The notes beneath the pieces were generated by a model. It worked only from the letters and a program-made list of their open reading frames with translations, searched no databases and had not been told where the DNA came from. DNA of 64,000 nucleotides. Source: Janibacter indicus (GTDB taxonomy: Bacteria > Actinomycetota > Actinomycetes > Actinomycetales > Dermatophilaceae). The stretch covers positions 62,001 through 126,000 of the forward strand of contig NZ_FWXN01000006.1 of the NCBI RefSeq assembly GCF_900176385.1, written 5' to 3'. Positions 1 to 8,405 of this stretch are shown piece after piece. Within the stretch, counting starts at the first letter, position 1, and each line of letters begins with the position of its first letter. Made by a program: the position numbers and the translations under genes.

Positions 1-15
1 TCCTTGACCGAGTAC

Positions 16-49
16 TGAACGCGGGTTTAGCCTGCTGAACATGAGTTCA
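16..49. promoter_or_regulatory. tandem TetR-type operators at the tetR start
   Basis: Two inverted repeats with the layout TGAAC-N4-GTTCA lie side by side: TGAACGCGGGTTTA (16-29, one mismatch in the right half) and TGAACATGAGTTCA (36-49, perfect half sites). The second one contains the ATG start codon of the tetR gene at 41. A third, fully palindromic copy lies at 6445-6458. This is the expected shape of a TetR dimer site and suggests autorepression; binding is inferred. Confidence 0.6.
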
Positions 50-709
50 GTCGACGATCGCACCGGACGGGCGCGGGTGCGCGATGCCGCGCTCCAGCTC
101 TTCGCCGAGCGCGGCGAGGACGCCGTGACGATGCGGCAGATCGCCGAGCGGGCCGAGGTGTCGCCGGCACTCGTGGTCCACCACTTCGGGTCCAAGGCCG
201 GGCTGCGCGAGGCGGTGGTCGAGCACGTGCGCGCCTGGATGGACGAACTCTTCGACCTGTCGACCGACACCGACCTCGCCGCCGACATGCAGGCCGCCGA
301 GTGGTCGTCCATTGGCGAGATGCTCCAGCAGGCGCTGCCGGAGGGCTCCCCGATCGTGCCCTACCTGCGCCGCATCCTCATGAGTGGTGACCCGCTCGCG
401 ACCGAGCTGCTCACCGCGTGGCACCGGCGCACCGTCGAGGTCTTCCGCATCTGGGACGCCGCCGGCAAGCTCGTCGCCGGCCCCGACCCCGAGATGCGCG
501 CGGCGCTGGCGATGTCGTCCGACCTCGGCACCCTCTTCCTCGCCGACCACTGGCGCCAGATCCTCGGCGTCGACCCGCTGCGCGGCGAGGGCCTCGCCCG
601 CTGGGGCGACGAGGCGATGCGCTTCTATGCAGCAATCTTGCCCACACCCGATACAGCCGCAGACGGCGGCATCGGGACCCCACCCCCTTCGTCCGAGGAG
701 TCCGCATGA
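41..709 (+). CDS. TetR/AcrR family transcriptional regulator
   Basis: A 222-residue DNA-binding repressor. The N-terminal helix-turn-helix (about residues 10-60) has the family pattern RDAALQLFAERG, then TMRQIAERAEVSPALVVHHF and GSKAGLREAV; the rest is the variable ligand-binding half. The stop codon overlaps the ABC-transporter ATPase start in an ATGA, so it is the first gene of a three-gene operon and probably controls that exporter. The start lies inside a candidate operator with almost no leader, so the mRNA may be leaderless. The ligand is unknown. Confidence 0.9.
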   Translation: MSSVDDRTGRARVRDAALQLFAERGEDAVTMRQIAERAEVSPALVVHHFGSKAGLREAVVEHVRAWMDELFDLSTDTDLAADMQAAEWSSIGEMLQQALPEGSPIVPYLRRILMSGDPLATELLTAWHRRTVEVFRIWDAAGKLVAGPDPEMRAALAMSSDLGTLFLADHWRQILGVDPLRGEGLARWGDEAMRFYAAILPTPDTAADGGIGTPPPSSEESA

Positions 710-1605
710 GCGACGCCGTCATCCATGCCGAGGGCCTGCACAAGACCTATGGCAGCACCCACGCCCTCGACGGTCTCGACCTGCACGTCGAGGCCGGCGA
801 GGTGCACGGCTTCCTCGGCCCCAACGGTGCCGGCAAGTCGACGACGATCCGGGTCCTGCTCGGCCTGACTCGCGCCGATGCCGGCCGGATCACCGTGCTC
901 GGCGGCGACCCGTGGCGCGATGCCGTCGCGCTGCACCGCCGGCTGGCCTACGTGCCGGCCGGCGTCACACTCTGGCCCGGCCTGACCGGCGGCCAGTGCA
1001 TCGACGTCCTCGGGCGGGCGCACGGCGGCCTCGACGAAGGGCGTCGCCGTGATCTCGTCGAGCGCTTCGACCTCGACACCCGCAAGCGGACCCGCGACTA
1101 CTCCACCGGCAACAAGCAGAAGGTCTCGCTCATCTCCGCCCTAGCCGCCGACGTCGACCTGCTGCTGCTCGACGAGCCGACCTCCGGCCTCGACCCGCTC
1201 ATGGAGCAGGTCTTCCAGGAGGTCGTCCGCGAGCGCGTCGCCGGCGGCACGACCGTGCTGCTCTCGAGCCACATCCTCGGCGAGGTCGAGGCGCTCGCCG
1301 ACCGGGTGAGCATCATCCGCGCCGGCCGCACGGTGACGACCGGCACGCTGGCCGACCTGCGCCGCAGTACGAGCAGCCGGGTCCACGCGGTCACCGACTC
1401 CTCCCCCGGGCTCACCGGGCTCGACGGCGTCACCGCCCTGGACGAAGGGAGTGTCGACGGCCGCGTCGAGACCCGCTGCCACGTCGAGGCGCACGCCGTC
1501 TCCGACGTCGTCGGGCGGCTGCACGCCGCGGGCGTGCACACCCTGACGATCCAGCCGCCGAGCCTGGACGACCTCTTCCTTGAGCAGTACCGGGTGTCGG
1601 CATGA
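706..1605 (+). CDS. ABC transporter ATP-binding protein
   Basis: A 299-residue ATPase subunit that powers an exporter with the permease encoded next. Walker A GPNGAGKST is at residues 38-46, the signature YSTGNKQKV at 132-140 (a diverged LSGGQ), Walker B LLLLDEP at 152-158 and the switch histidine in SSH near 189. The C-terminal 80 residues are the extension seen in the drug/Na+ exporter (NatA/CcmA-like) subfamily. Its start overlaps the tetR stop and its stop overlaps the permease start, both as ATGA, so the three are translationally coupled. Confidence 0.92.
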   Translation: MSDAVIHAEGLHKTYGSTHALDGLDLHVEAGEVHGFLGPNGAGKSTTIRVLLGLTRADAGRITVLGGDPWRDAVALHRRLAYVPAGVTLWPGLTGGQCIDVLGRAHGGLDEGRRRDLVERFDLDTRKRTRDYSTGNKQKVSLISALAADVDLLLLDEPTSGLDPLMEQVFQEVVRERVAGGTTVLLSSHILGEVEALADRVSIIRAGRTVTTGTLADLRRSTSSRVHAVTDSSPGLTGLDGVTALDEGSVDGRVETRCHVEAHAVSDVVGRLHAAGVHTLTIQPPSLDDLFLEQYRVSA

Positions 1606-3182
1606 GCATCGCCGGGGTGGGGACCAGCCTGCGGGTGCAGTGGCGCACCGGGTGGAAGGTCGTGCTCGCCTGGGTCCTCGGCCTCACCGCGGTCGTGCTG
1701 CTCACGACGACCTCGATCACCGGCCTCTACGACACCCCCGACAAGCTGCGCTCCTACGCCGAGACCACGGCGGGCCCCGGCATGCGGGTGCTCAACGGCG
1801 ACGTCGCCGGCACCGACACCCTCGGCGGGGTCCTCGTCAACGAGCTCGGCTTCGTCGTCGCCTTCGCCATCCCGCTCCTCGCGACCGCGCTGACCGTCCG
1901 CGGCACCCGTCGCGAGGAGGAGGCCGGGCGGCTCGAGCTGCTCCTCGCCTCCCGCGTGGGGCGACAGGCACCGCTCGTCGCGGCGATCGGTCTCGCCCTG
2001 GCCGCCCTCGTGGGTGTCGGGGTGCTCTCGGCCCTGGCCTTCCTCGCCGCCGACGCCGACCCCACCGGTTCCCTCGTCTACGGCGCGGCCCTCGCCTGCC
2101 TCGGCGCGGTCCACGTCGGGGTCGCCGCCGTCGCTGCCCAGGCCTTCGGGCACGGGCGCACCGTCTGGGCGGCGAGCCTGGCGGTCGCCCTGGTCTCCTA
2201 CCTCGTCCGTGGCGTCGGCGCCGTCGACAGCACGTGGGTGCTGTGGCTCAGCCCGCTCGGCTGGTACGACGAGGTGGCGGCCTTCGGGGAGACGCGAGCG
2301 CTCCCCTTCGTCCTGAGCCTGGCCACCGCCGCGCTGCTCATCGCCGCCGCCCTCCGCCTCTCGACCCGCCGCGACGTCGGCGGCTCGCTCGTCGCCCCCC
2401 GCACCGGGCCGCGCCGGGCGAGCGCCGGGCTCGTCGCACCCCTGGGCCTCGCGCTGCGCGAGCACCGCACGGTGACGCTCGGCTGGGCGGTGCTCGTCGC
2501 CGTGCTCATGGGCACCTACGGCTCGCTCATGCAGACGGTCATCGACGCGATCACCGGCAACCCCGACCTCGAGGTGTGGATCGGCGGGGACACGAGCAGC
2601 ATCGTCGAGCCGATGGCCGCGATGTTCGTCCTGCTGCTGTCGATGCTCGTCGGCGGCTACGTGCTCCAGTCGCTCGGGTCGTTGCGCGGCGAGGAGACCT
2701 CAGGCCGCCTCGAGCTGCAGCTGAGCGAAGCCCGGAGCCGGACCGCCTGGCTGGCCCCGCACCTGCTCGTCGTCGCCGGCGGGACCCTCGTCGTCGGCGC
2801 CGCCGGCGCCATCGCCCTCGCGGTGAGCACCGCTGCGGCACTGGGCGACTCGTCCTGGGTGCCCACCCTCGTCACGGCCGCCGCCCAGCACCTGCCGGTC
2901 ATGCTCCTGCTCGGTGGACTCTCGCTCGCCCTCTTCGGCTGGGTCCCGCGGTGGCAGCCGGCCGTCTGGGCGGTCTTCGCCGTGGCCGCGGTCATCGGCT
3001 ACATGGGCCCGGGGCTCGACCTACCTGCGGGGCTGGTCGAGTGGGCCCCCTTCGGCCTCGTCGGCAACGTCCCGGCGGAGGCGGTCGACGTCACCGGGTC
3101 GGTCGTCGCCGGGGTCGGCGGACTGGCCCTCGCTGTGCTCGGCGTCGTCGGCTTCCGCCGCCGGGACGTCCCGCACCGCTGA
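1602..3182 (+). CDS. ABC transporter permease, exporter type
   Basis: A 526-residue integral membrane protein, the partner of the preceding ATPase. It has two similar halves, each with about six hydrophobic segments, and each half has a charged Arg/Glu-rich loop after the second helix (RGTRREEEAGRLELL near residue 100; RGEETSGRLELQ near 365), the usual pattern of TetR-linked actinobacterial exporters. The substrate cannot be told. Its last 160 bases are overlapped tail to tail by the minus-strand gene ending at 3021. Confidence 0.88.
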   Translation: MSIAGVGTSLRVQWRTGWKVVLAWVLGLTAVVLLTTTSITGLYDTPDKLRSYAETTAGPGMRVLNGDVAGTDTLGGVLVNELGFVVAFAIPLLATALTVRGTRREEEAGRLELLLASRVGRQAPLVAAIGLALAALVGVGVLSALAFLAADADPTGSLVYGAALACLGAVHVGVAAVAAQAFGHGRTVWAASLAVALVSYLVRGVGAVDSTWVLWLSPLGWYDEVAAFGETRALPFVLSLATAALLIAAALRLSTRRDVGGSLVAPRTGPRRASAGLVAPLGLALREHRTVTLGWAVLVAVLMGTYGSLMQTVIDAITGNPDLEVWIGGDTSSIVEPMAAMFVLLLSMLVGGYVLQSLGSLRGEETSGRLELQLSEARSRTAWLAPHLLVVAGGTLVVGAAGAIALAVSTAAALGDSSWVPTLVTAAAQHLPVMLLLGGLSLALFGWVPRWQPAVWAVFAVAAVIGYMGPGLDLPAGLVEWAPFGLVGNVPAEAVDVTGSVVAGVGGLALAVLGVVGFRRRDVPHR

Positions 3183-3959
3183 CGGGTCCTTGCCCGACCG
3201 CTCCTCGCTCACGCGGTCCTCGCCGGACCGGTCCGAGCCCTGCGCGGAGGGGCCCCCTGCGCCCCTCCGCGCACGCTCGGCGTCCTGGTCCTGGCGGCGC
3301 CGGATCTCGGCCCGGGCCAGGAAGAGGCCGGCGAGGATCGGGAGGATGTACTTCGCGTGGTCGAGGATCCAGACGAGCCACCCGGGCGCGGTCCAGTCCG
3401 GCCACGGGATCGCGGGCAGGTCGATCGAAGGCCACGGGATGCTCGGCAGGCCGAGGTCCGGCATCGGGATGCTCGGCAGGTCCCAGTCGGGCCACGGGAT
3501 CGACACGACGAAGCGGGCCGCGAGCGCGGCGAGCAGGATCGGGATGACGACCTTGCCCACCCCGGCCGCGACGTGCCGGGCAGCGTAGAGCCGCGGCCTG
3601 GCCCGCATCCGCTCCTCACGTACCGCGGCCGGCGACCCCGGCTCGGGCACGAGGTCGAGCCCGCCGACGCCGACCTGGGCCTTGGCCTCCGCGGCCGAGC
3701 GGTCTCCCTCGAACCACGTCGCGCGGACCGGCTTGCTCAGGGTGGTGAAGCGAGCGCGCACGGCACCGACCTCGTCGGCGAGCTCGTGGCCCTCGTCCGC
3801 GACGAGGTAGAGGTTGTCGGCCGTGGAGGACCTCGCGGTGGCCAGCTCCTCGTCGTCGACCCACCACGTCGCCGAGTTGCTCCAGCCGTCGCCGACGGAG
3901 GTCTCGACGCGGTGCCGACGCCCGTCGATGACCATCTCGTAGACCTGACTGCCTCCCAT
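3021..3959 (-). CDS. membrane protein with IP-x-P repeats, function unknown
   Basis: A 312-residue protein of no recognised function. Residues 1-110 are soluble and contain charged beta-like segments. A hydrophobic stretch follows near 145-165, then a short-period repeat in which units of the form (L)PSIPxPD recur four times, then a second hydrophobic segment (WILDHAKYILPILAGLFL). The last 90 residues are highly charged and probably disordered, and their codons overlap the permease gene on the other strand. The repeat probably forms an extended proline-rich external linker. ATG start; no operon partner. Confidence 0.65.
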   Translation of the reverse strand: MGGSQVYEMVIDGRRHRVETSVGDGWSNSATWWVDDEELATARSSTADNLYLVADEGHELADEVGAVRARFTTLSKPVRATWFEGDRSAAEAKAQVGVGGLDLVPEPGSPAAVREERMRARPRLYAARHVAAGVGKVVIPILLAALAARFVVSIPWPDWDLPSIPMPDLGLPSIPWPSIDLPAIPWPDWTAPGWLVWILDHAKYILPILAGLFLARAEIRRRQDQDAERARRGAGGPSAQGSDRSGEDRVSEERSGKDPSAVRDVPAAEADDAEHSEGQSADPGDDRPGDVDRLRRDVADEAEGGPLDQPRR

Positions 3960-4115
3960 GACGACGAGGCTACGAAGAGGCCGGTGGACGGCACATCGGC
4001 CGAAGGTCGCTCCCTTCGTCAGCCTTTGGGACAGGATCGGTCAGGGCCGGTGCGCCTCCCCCGGCCGCGGCCGCACCGGCCCTAGGTTGCTGGGAAACCG
4101 ACTCCGAGGTGCCCC

Positions 4116-5366
4116 GTGAAGATCAACAACGACCCGGTCTACGTCAAGCGACGTCGTGTCGCCATGGCCGTGCTCATCGTCGTGCTCATCGTCCTCGTCG
4201 TGTGCATCGGCCGGCTCGTCGGCGGCGACGAGACCGCCTCCGCCGGCACGCCCCAGCAGGTGGCCGCCCCCGCGAAGCGCGCGGCCCCGGCCAAGGTCGA
4301 AAAGGCGGCGCCCGCGGTCAAGCCGGCGCAGAAGCAGGGCAAGGAGGCCGCACCCGCCGACTCGTCGATGGTGCGCATCCAGCGGCTCACCGGCGCCATG
4401 ACGCCCAAGTCGGTCGTCGCCTCGCCCACGGGTCACGTCTTCGCGCAGAACATGATGTACAGCCACTCGGTCACCGCGCTCACCCCCGACGGCGCCATCG
4501 AGAAGACGATCTCGGACGCGGTGAAGCTCTCCGACTTCGGGGTCAAGGGCCACCCGGGCACGAGCAAGGGCGCGCCGGTCGAGATGGCCTTCAGCCCCGA
4601 CGGCAAGACCGCGTGGGTGAGCAACTACGCGATGTACGGCGAGGGCTTCTCCCCCGAGGGTGCCGACGCGTGCACCGGCCCCGAGGGCATCTCCGACAGC
4701 TACCTCTACAAGATCGACACCGACAGCCTGGAGATCAAGGACGTCGTGCGGGTCGGCGCCGTGCCCAAGTACGTCGCGGCGACCCACGACGGCAGCAAGG
4801 TCCTGGTGACCAACTGGTGCTCCATGGACCTCGACGTCGTCGACACGGCGAAGGGAGAGGTCGTCACCACGATCCCCATCGACGGCAAGCACCCCCGCGG
4901 CATCGCCATCACGCCCGACGACAAGGTCGCCTTCGTCGCCGTCATGGGCTCGGACAAGACGGTGCGGGTCGACCTCGAGTCCGGCAAGGTCAGCGACTTC
5001 GCCGCGACCGGCGACGGACCGCGCCACCTGCTCGTCTCGCCCGACGGCTCGAAGCTCTACATCTCCAACAACGGCGCGGGTACCGTGAGCGAGGTGGACG
5101 CCACGACCGGCAAGACCCTGCGCGAGGTGCAGGTCGGGTCCGAGCCGCGCTCGATGGCGATCAGCCCCGACGGCGGCGCGATCTACGTCGGCAACTACGG
5201 CAGCAGCACGGTGAGCAAGATCCGGACCAAGGACTTCGAGGTCGTGCAGACCGAGAAGACCGACGCGCTGCCCATCGGCATCACCTACGAGCCCACGAAG
5301 AAGCGCGTGTGGGTCGCCAGCTACGGCGGCTCGATCATCGTCTTCGACGACTCGCGGACCCTGTGA
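4116..5366 (+). CDS. membrane-anchored YVTN-type beta-propeller protein
   Basis: A 416-residue protein with a short basic N-terminus, one hydrophobic anchor (about residues 14-36, VLIVVLIVLVVCIG), an Ala/Lys/Pro linker to about 85, and repeated blades with motifs such as FSPDGKTAWVSN, AITPDDKVAFVA, VSPDGSKLYISN and ISPDGGAIYVGN. These are the signature of seven-bladed YVTN/lactonase-like propellers; no catalytic function is implied. GTG start. The lipid-kinase-like gene follows 10 bases later, so the two are probably co-transcribed. Confidence 0.85.
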   Translation: MKINNDPVYVKRRRVAMAVLIVVLIVLVVCIGRLVGGDETASAGTPQQVAAPAKRAAPAKVEKAAPAVKPAQKQGKEAAPADSSMVRIQRLTGAMTPKSVVASPTGHVFAQNMMYSHSVTALTPDGAIEKTISDAVKLSDFGVKGHPGTSKGAPVEMAFSPDGKTAWVSNYAMYGEGFSPEGADACTGPEGISDSYLYKIDTDSLEIKDVVRVGAVPKYVAATHDGSKVLVTNWCSMDLDVVDTAKGEVVTTIPIDGKHPRGIAITPDDKVAFVAVMGSDKTVRVDLESGKVSDFAATGDGPRHLLVSPDGSKLYISNNGAGTVSEVDATTGKTLREVQVGSEPRSMAISPDGGAIYVGNYGSSTVSKIRTKDFEVVQTEKTDALPIGITYEPTKKRVWVASYGGSIIVFDDSRTL

Positions 5367-5376
5367 GGACCGCGCC

Positions 5377-6270
5377 ATGAGGGCCGCGCTCGTCCTCAAC
5401 CCCTCGAAGGGGGGCTGGGAGCGCGCGCTCGAGGCGGTAGTCGCCGCGGCCCAGGCGGCCGGCTGGCCGGACCCCGACGTCCACCTGACGACCCGCGACG
5501 ACTGCGGTCACGGCCAGGCCCGCGCCGCGGTCGAGGCCGGCGCCGAGCTCGTCGTCGCGGCCGGCGGCGACGGCACCGTGCGGCACGTCGCCCACGCCCT
5601 CGGCGGCACCGGGGTCGACCTGGGCATCGTGCCGATCGGCACGGCCAACCTCCTCGCCCACAACCTCGACCTGCCGCGCACCGTCGAGGGGGCCGTCGAG
5701 GTCGCGCTGACCGGCCGCGCCCGACCCGTGGACCTGGGCATCGCGCGGGTCGACGACGAGGCGAGGGACCTCCCCTTCGTCGTGCTGGCGGGGATGGGCC
5801 ACGACGCGGCGACGGTGGCGGCGACCAACCCGACCCTCAAGGAGCGCATCGGCTGGCCGGCCTATGTCGCGCCGGCGGCGGTCAAGGCGCTGCGGCGCCC
5901 GGTGCCGGTGACGGTCCGTCACGACGACGGCGAGGCCGAGCACCTGCGGGTGTGGAGCGTCCTCGCAGCCAACTGCGAACGGGTGCGGGCCGGCGTGCGG
6001 ATCGCGCCGGGCGGGCTCGTCGACGACGGGCTCTTCCACGTGCTCGAGGTGACGGTGCGACGTCCCGGGCAGTGGCTCGGCGTCGCGGCGAAGGGGGTCT
6101 TCCGCCTCCCCGGTGACGTCGCCGGCCTGGCGACCCGCGCGTCGCGGGAAGTCGAGGTGACGAGTGAGCAGCCGCTGCACGTGCAGCTCGACGGTGACGT
6201 GGTCGGCCCGGCCCGGCGACTGCTCGTGCGGTGCGAGGAGCACGCGCTGGCGATCCGCGTCGCGGGCTGA
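5377..6270 (+). CDS. diacylglycerol kinase family lipid/sphingosine kinase
   Basis: A 297-residue ATP-dependent kinase of the DAGK/YegS/LCB5 type that phosphorylates a lipid hydroxyl. The nucleotide-binding motif GGDGT is at residues 63-67, and GIVPIGTANLLAHNL, the phosphate-binding segment, starts near 86. The C-terminal part has the beta-rich VRIAPGGLVDDGLFHV segment. Length is normal for the family. It sits 10 bases downstream of the beta-propeller gene. The substrate could be diacylglycerol, another lipid or a polyprenol. Confidence 0.88.
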   Translation: MRAALVLNPSKGGWERALEAVVAAAQAAGWPDPDVHLTTRDDCGHGQARAAVEAGAELVVAAGGDGTVRHVAHALGGTGVDLGIVPIGTANLLAHNLDLPRTVEGAVEVALTGRARPVDLGIARVDDEARDLPFVVLAGMGHDAATVAATNPTLKERIGWPAYVAPAAVKALRRPVPVTVRHDDGEAEHLRVWSVLAANCERVRAGVRIAPGGLVDDGLFHVLEVTVRRPGQWLGVAAKGVFRLPGDVAGLATRASREVEVTSEQPLHVQLDGDVVGPARRLLVRCEEHALAIRVAG

Positions 6271-6444
6271 GCACCACTGCCCGCGGGCAGCGGGCCCCCA
6301 GCGGCTGGGTCGATGCGGCGGCCGACAGGAGCACGAAGGACAGGCCCGCCAGGGTTCGGCTTGACGCTGCGCCAACCCTCCTCGCCGTCCGCTCGATGCG
6401 CAGCCACCCCCCCTTCATCCTGCGGCAGGTAGGGTCGGGCGACA

Positions 6445-6458
6445 TGAACCCGGGTTCA
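6445..6458. promoter_or_regulatory. palindromic TetR-type operator
   Basis: TGAACCCGGGTTCA is a perfect 14-bp palindrome 14 bases before the start of the phosphotransferase gene. It has the same TGAAC-N4-GTTCA form as the pair at 16-49, so the TetR protein at 41-709, or a close relative, may control this operon too. A possible -10 (TAGGGT) lies just upstream at about 6429-6434. Confidence 0.55.
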
Positions 6459-6472
6459 GGACAGGAGCGGCG

Positions 6473-7537
6473 ATGAGTGCGGGAGCGGTGCGTGAGGAGG
6501 ACGCCTTCGACGTGGCGCGGGTGAGCGCGTGGCTGCGCGAGCACGGCGACCCGGAGGTCGTCGGGGTGCTGGAGGGCGAGCCGGAGGTGCGGCAGTTCGA
6601 CTCCGGGGCGTCCAACCTCACCTACGAGCTGCGCTGGCCCACCGGGGCGCTCGTGCTGCGTCGCCCACCCCACGGGGCCCTCGGCGGCAGCGCGCACAAC
6701 ATGCACCGCGAGCACGACCTGCAGGCGGCGCTGCACCCCGTCTTCCCCCACGTGCCGCGGATGGTCGGGCTGTGCACGGACCCCGAGGTCCTCGGCAGCG
6801 ACTTCTACGTCATGGACAAGCTCGAGGGCACGATCCTCGGCCGCGACCTGCCCGACGGCGTCACCCTCACCCCCGAGCAGGCCACCGCCCTGTGCGAGGC
6901 CGCGCTGGCGACGCTCGTCGAGCTGCACGAGGTCGACGTCACCGCCGTGCCGCAGCTCGCGGCCCTCGACCGCGGCGACGGCTACGTCCACCGCCAGGTC
7001 GAAGGGTGGTCCTCCCGCTACCGCGCAGCGGCGACCGACGATGTCCCGGACTTCGAGGACGTCATGGCCTGGCTGGCCGAGCACGAGCCGGCCGATCGGC
7101 CGCATGCCTTGATCCACAACGACTTCCGCCTCGACAACCTCGTCCTCGACGCTGCCGACCCGACGCGCGTCGTCGGGGTCCTCGACTGGGAGCTGGCGAC
7201 CGTCGGCGACCCGCTCATGGACCTCGGCGGGGCCCTCGCCTACTGGGCCCAGGCCGACGACGACGCGACGATGCGCTCCCTTCGCCTGCAGCCGACGCAC
7301 CTGCCGGGCATGCTCACCCGCGCCGAGATCGTCGAGCGCTACTGCGCCGCACGGGGACTCGAGGTGAGCGCTCGGGAGTGGGCCTTCTACGAGGTCTTCG
7401 GCCTCTTCCGCCTCGCAGGCATCGCCCAGCAGATCTACGCCCGCTACGTCTCCGGCGCCACGACCAACCCGCGCTTCGCGGCCTTCGGACCGATGGTCAC
7501 CTATCTCGACGCCCGCTGCCGCGCCCTCATCGGCTGA
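6473..7537 (+). CDS. phosphotransferase family protein (APH/ACAD10-like)
   Basis: A 354-residue kinase-fold protein. It has the small-lobe segment SNLTYELRWPTGALVLRRPP, the catalytic loop LIHNDFRLDNLVLD near residue 212 (HxDxxxxN) and the metal-binding VLDWELATVGDP. This set matches the aminoglycoside-phosphotransferase-like family related to the N-terminal part of ACAD10, usually linked to fatty-acid metabolism rather than drug resistance. An AGGAG ribosome site precedes the ATG. An SDR gene follows 31 bases after its stop. The substrate is unknown. Confidence 0.87.
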   Translation: MSAGAVREEDAFDVARVSAWLREHGDPEVVGVLEGEPEVRQFDSGASNLTYELRWPTGALVLRRPPHGALGGSAHNMHREHDLQAALHPVFPHVPRMVGLCTDPEVLGSDFYVMDKLEGTILGRDLPDGVTLTPEQATALCEAALATLVELHEVDVTAVPQLAALDRGDGYVHRQVEGWSSRYRAAATDDVPDFEDVMAWLAEHEPADRPHALIHNDFRLDNLVLDAADPTRVVGVLDWELATVGDPLMDLGGALAYWAQADDDATMRSLRLQPTHLPGMLTRAEIVERYCAARGLEVSAREWAFYEVFGLFRLAGIAQQIYARYVSGATTNPRFAAFGPMVTYLDARCRALIG

Positions 7538-7568
7538 TCCCCCTTTCGCCCCACACCCAGGAGTCCGC

Positions 7569-8327
7569 ATGACCTTCACGACCCTCATCACCGGCGCCAG
7601 CTCCGGCCTCGGCGCCGAGATGGCCCGCCAGTTCGCCGCGCTCGGCCACGACCTGGCGCTCACCGCGCGCCGCACCGACCGGCTCGACGAGCTCAAGGCG
7701 CAGATCCTCGCCGCCCACCCCGGTCGCCGGGTCGAGACCTATGCCCTCGACGTCACCGACGACGACGCCGTCACCGCCGTCTTCGACCAGGCGAAGGGGG
7801 ACTTCGGCCGCCTCGACCGGGTCATCGTCAACGCCGGACTCGGCAAGGGCGCGCCCTATGGCAAGGGCAGCCACTACGCCAACCGGCAGACCATCGAGAC
7901 CAATGTGCTCGGCGCCGCGATCCAGACCGAGGCCGCGATGGCGATCTTCCGCGAGCAGAAGGCCGGCCACCTCGTGCTCATCGCCTCGGTCACCGCGCTG
8001 CGCGGCATGCCGAAGTCGATGACGACCTATGGCGCCTCCAAGGCCTTCCTCGCCTCGCTCGGCGAGGGCATCCGCAGCGAGATGATCGGCAAGCCCGAGC
8101 TCCACATCGACGTCACCGTCCTCTACCCGGGCTACATCCGCTCGGAGATGAACGAGAAGGTCGAGCAGAAGACGAAGTTCATGGTCGACACCGAGACCGG
8201 CGTGCGCGCGATGGTCGTCGCCATCGAGGGCCGCAAGGCCAAGGCGCTCGTCCCCGCCAAGCCCTGGGTCGCCGTCGGCTCCGCGATGAAGGTGCTGCCG
8301 CTCTCCGTCGTGCGCAAGATGCTCTGA
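7569..8327 (+). CDS. SDR family NAD(P)-dependent oxidoreductase
   Basis: A 252-residue Rossmann-fold dehydrogenase/reductase. The cofactor motif TGASSGLG is at residues 8-15, NAG at 88-90, the catalytic Ser near 140, and Tyr154/Lys158 in YGASK. ARRTDRL after beta-2 favours NADP. Length is typical of classical SDRs. It probably shares the transcript of the phosphotransferase gene. Two copies of a 20-bp hairpin follow its stop. Confidence 0.9.
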   Translation: MTFTTLITGASSGLGAEMARQFAALGHDLALTARRTDRLDELKAQILAAHPGRRVETYALDVTDDDAVTAVFDQAKGDFGRLDRVIVNAGLGKGAPYGKGSHYANRQTIETNVLGAAIQTEAAMAIFREQKAGHLVLIASVTALRGMPKSMTTYGASKAFLASLGEGIRSEMIGKPELHIDVTVLYPGYIRSEMNEKVEQKTKFMVDTETGVRAMVVAIEGRKAKALVPAKPWVAVGSAMKVLPLSVVRKML

Positions 8328-8338
8328 CGCCCGACTCT

Positions 8339-8401
8339 GCATTGCCCTACGGCAATGCGGCCTCCCGGCCGACCTGAATCTGCATTGCCCTACGGCAATG
8401 C
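8339..8401. repeat. two copies of a 20-bp palindromic element, probable bidirectional terminator
   Basis: GCATTGCCCTACGGCAATGC, an 8-bp perfect stem with a CTAC loop, occurs at 8339-8358 and again at 8382-8401; the second copy extends its stem to TCTGCA/TGCAGA. They fill the space between two convergent genes and could end transcription both ways. A third copy lies inside a coding sequence at 30978-30997, so this is a dispersed element and not only a terminator. Confidence 0.75.
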
Positions 8402-8405
8402 AGAC

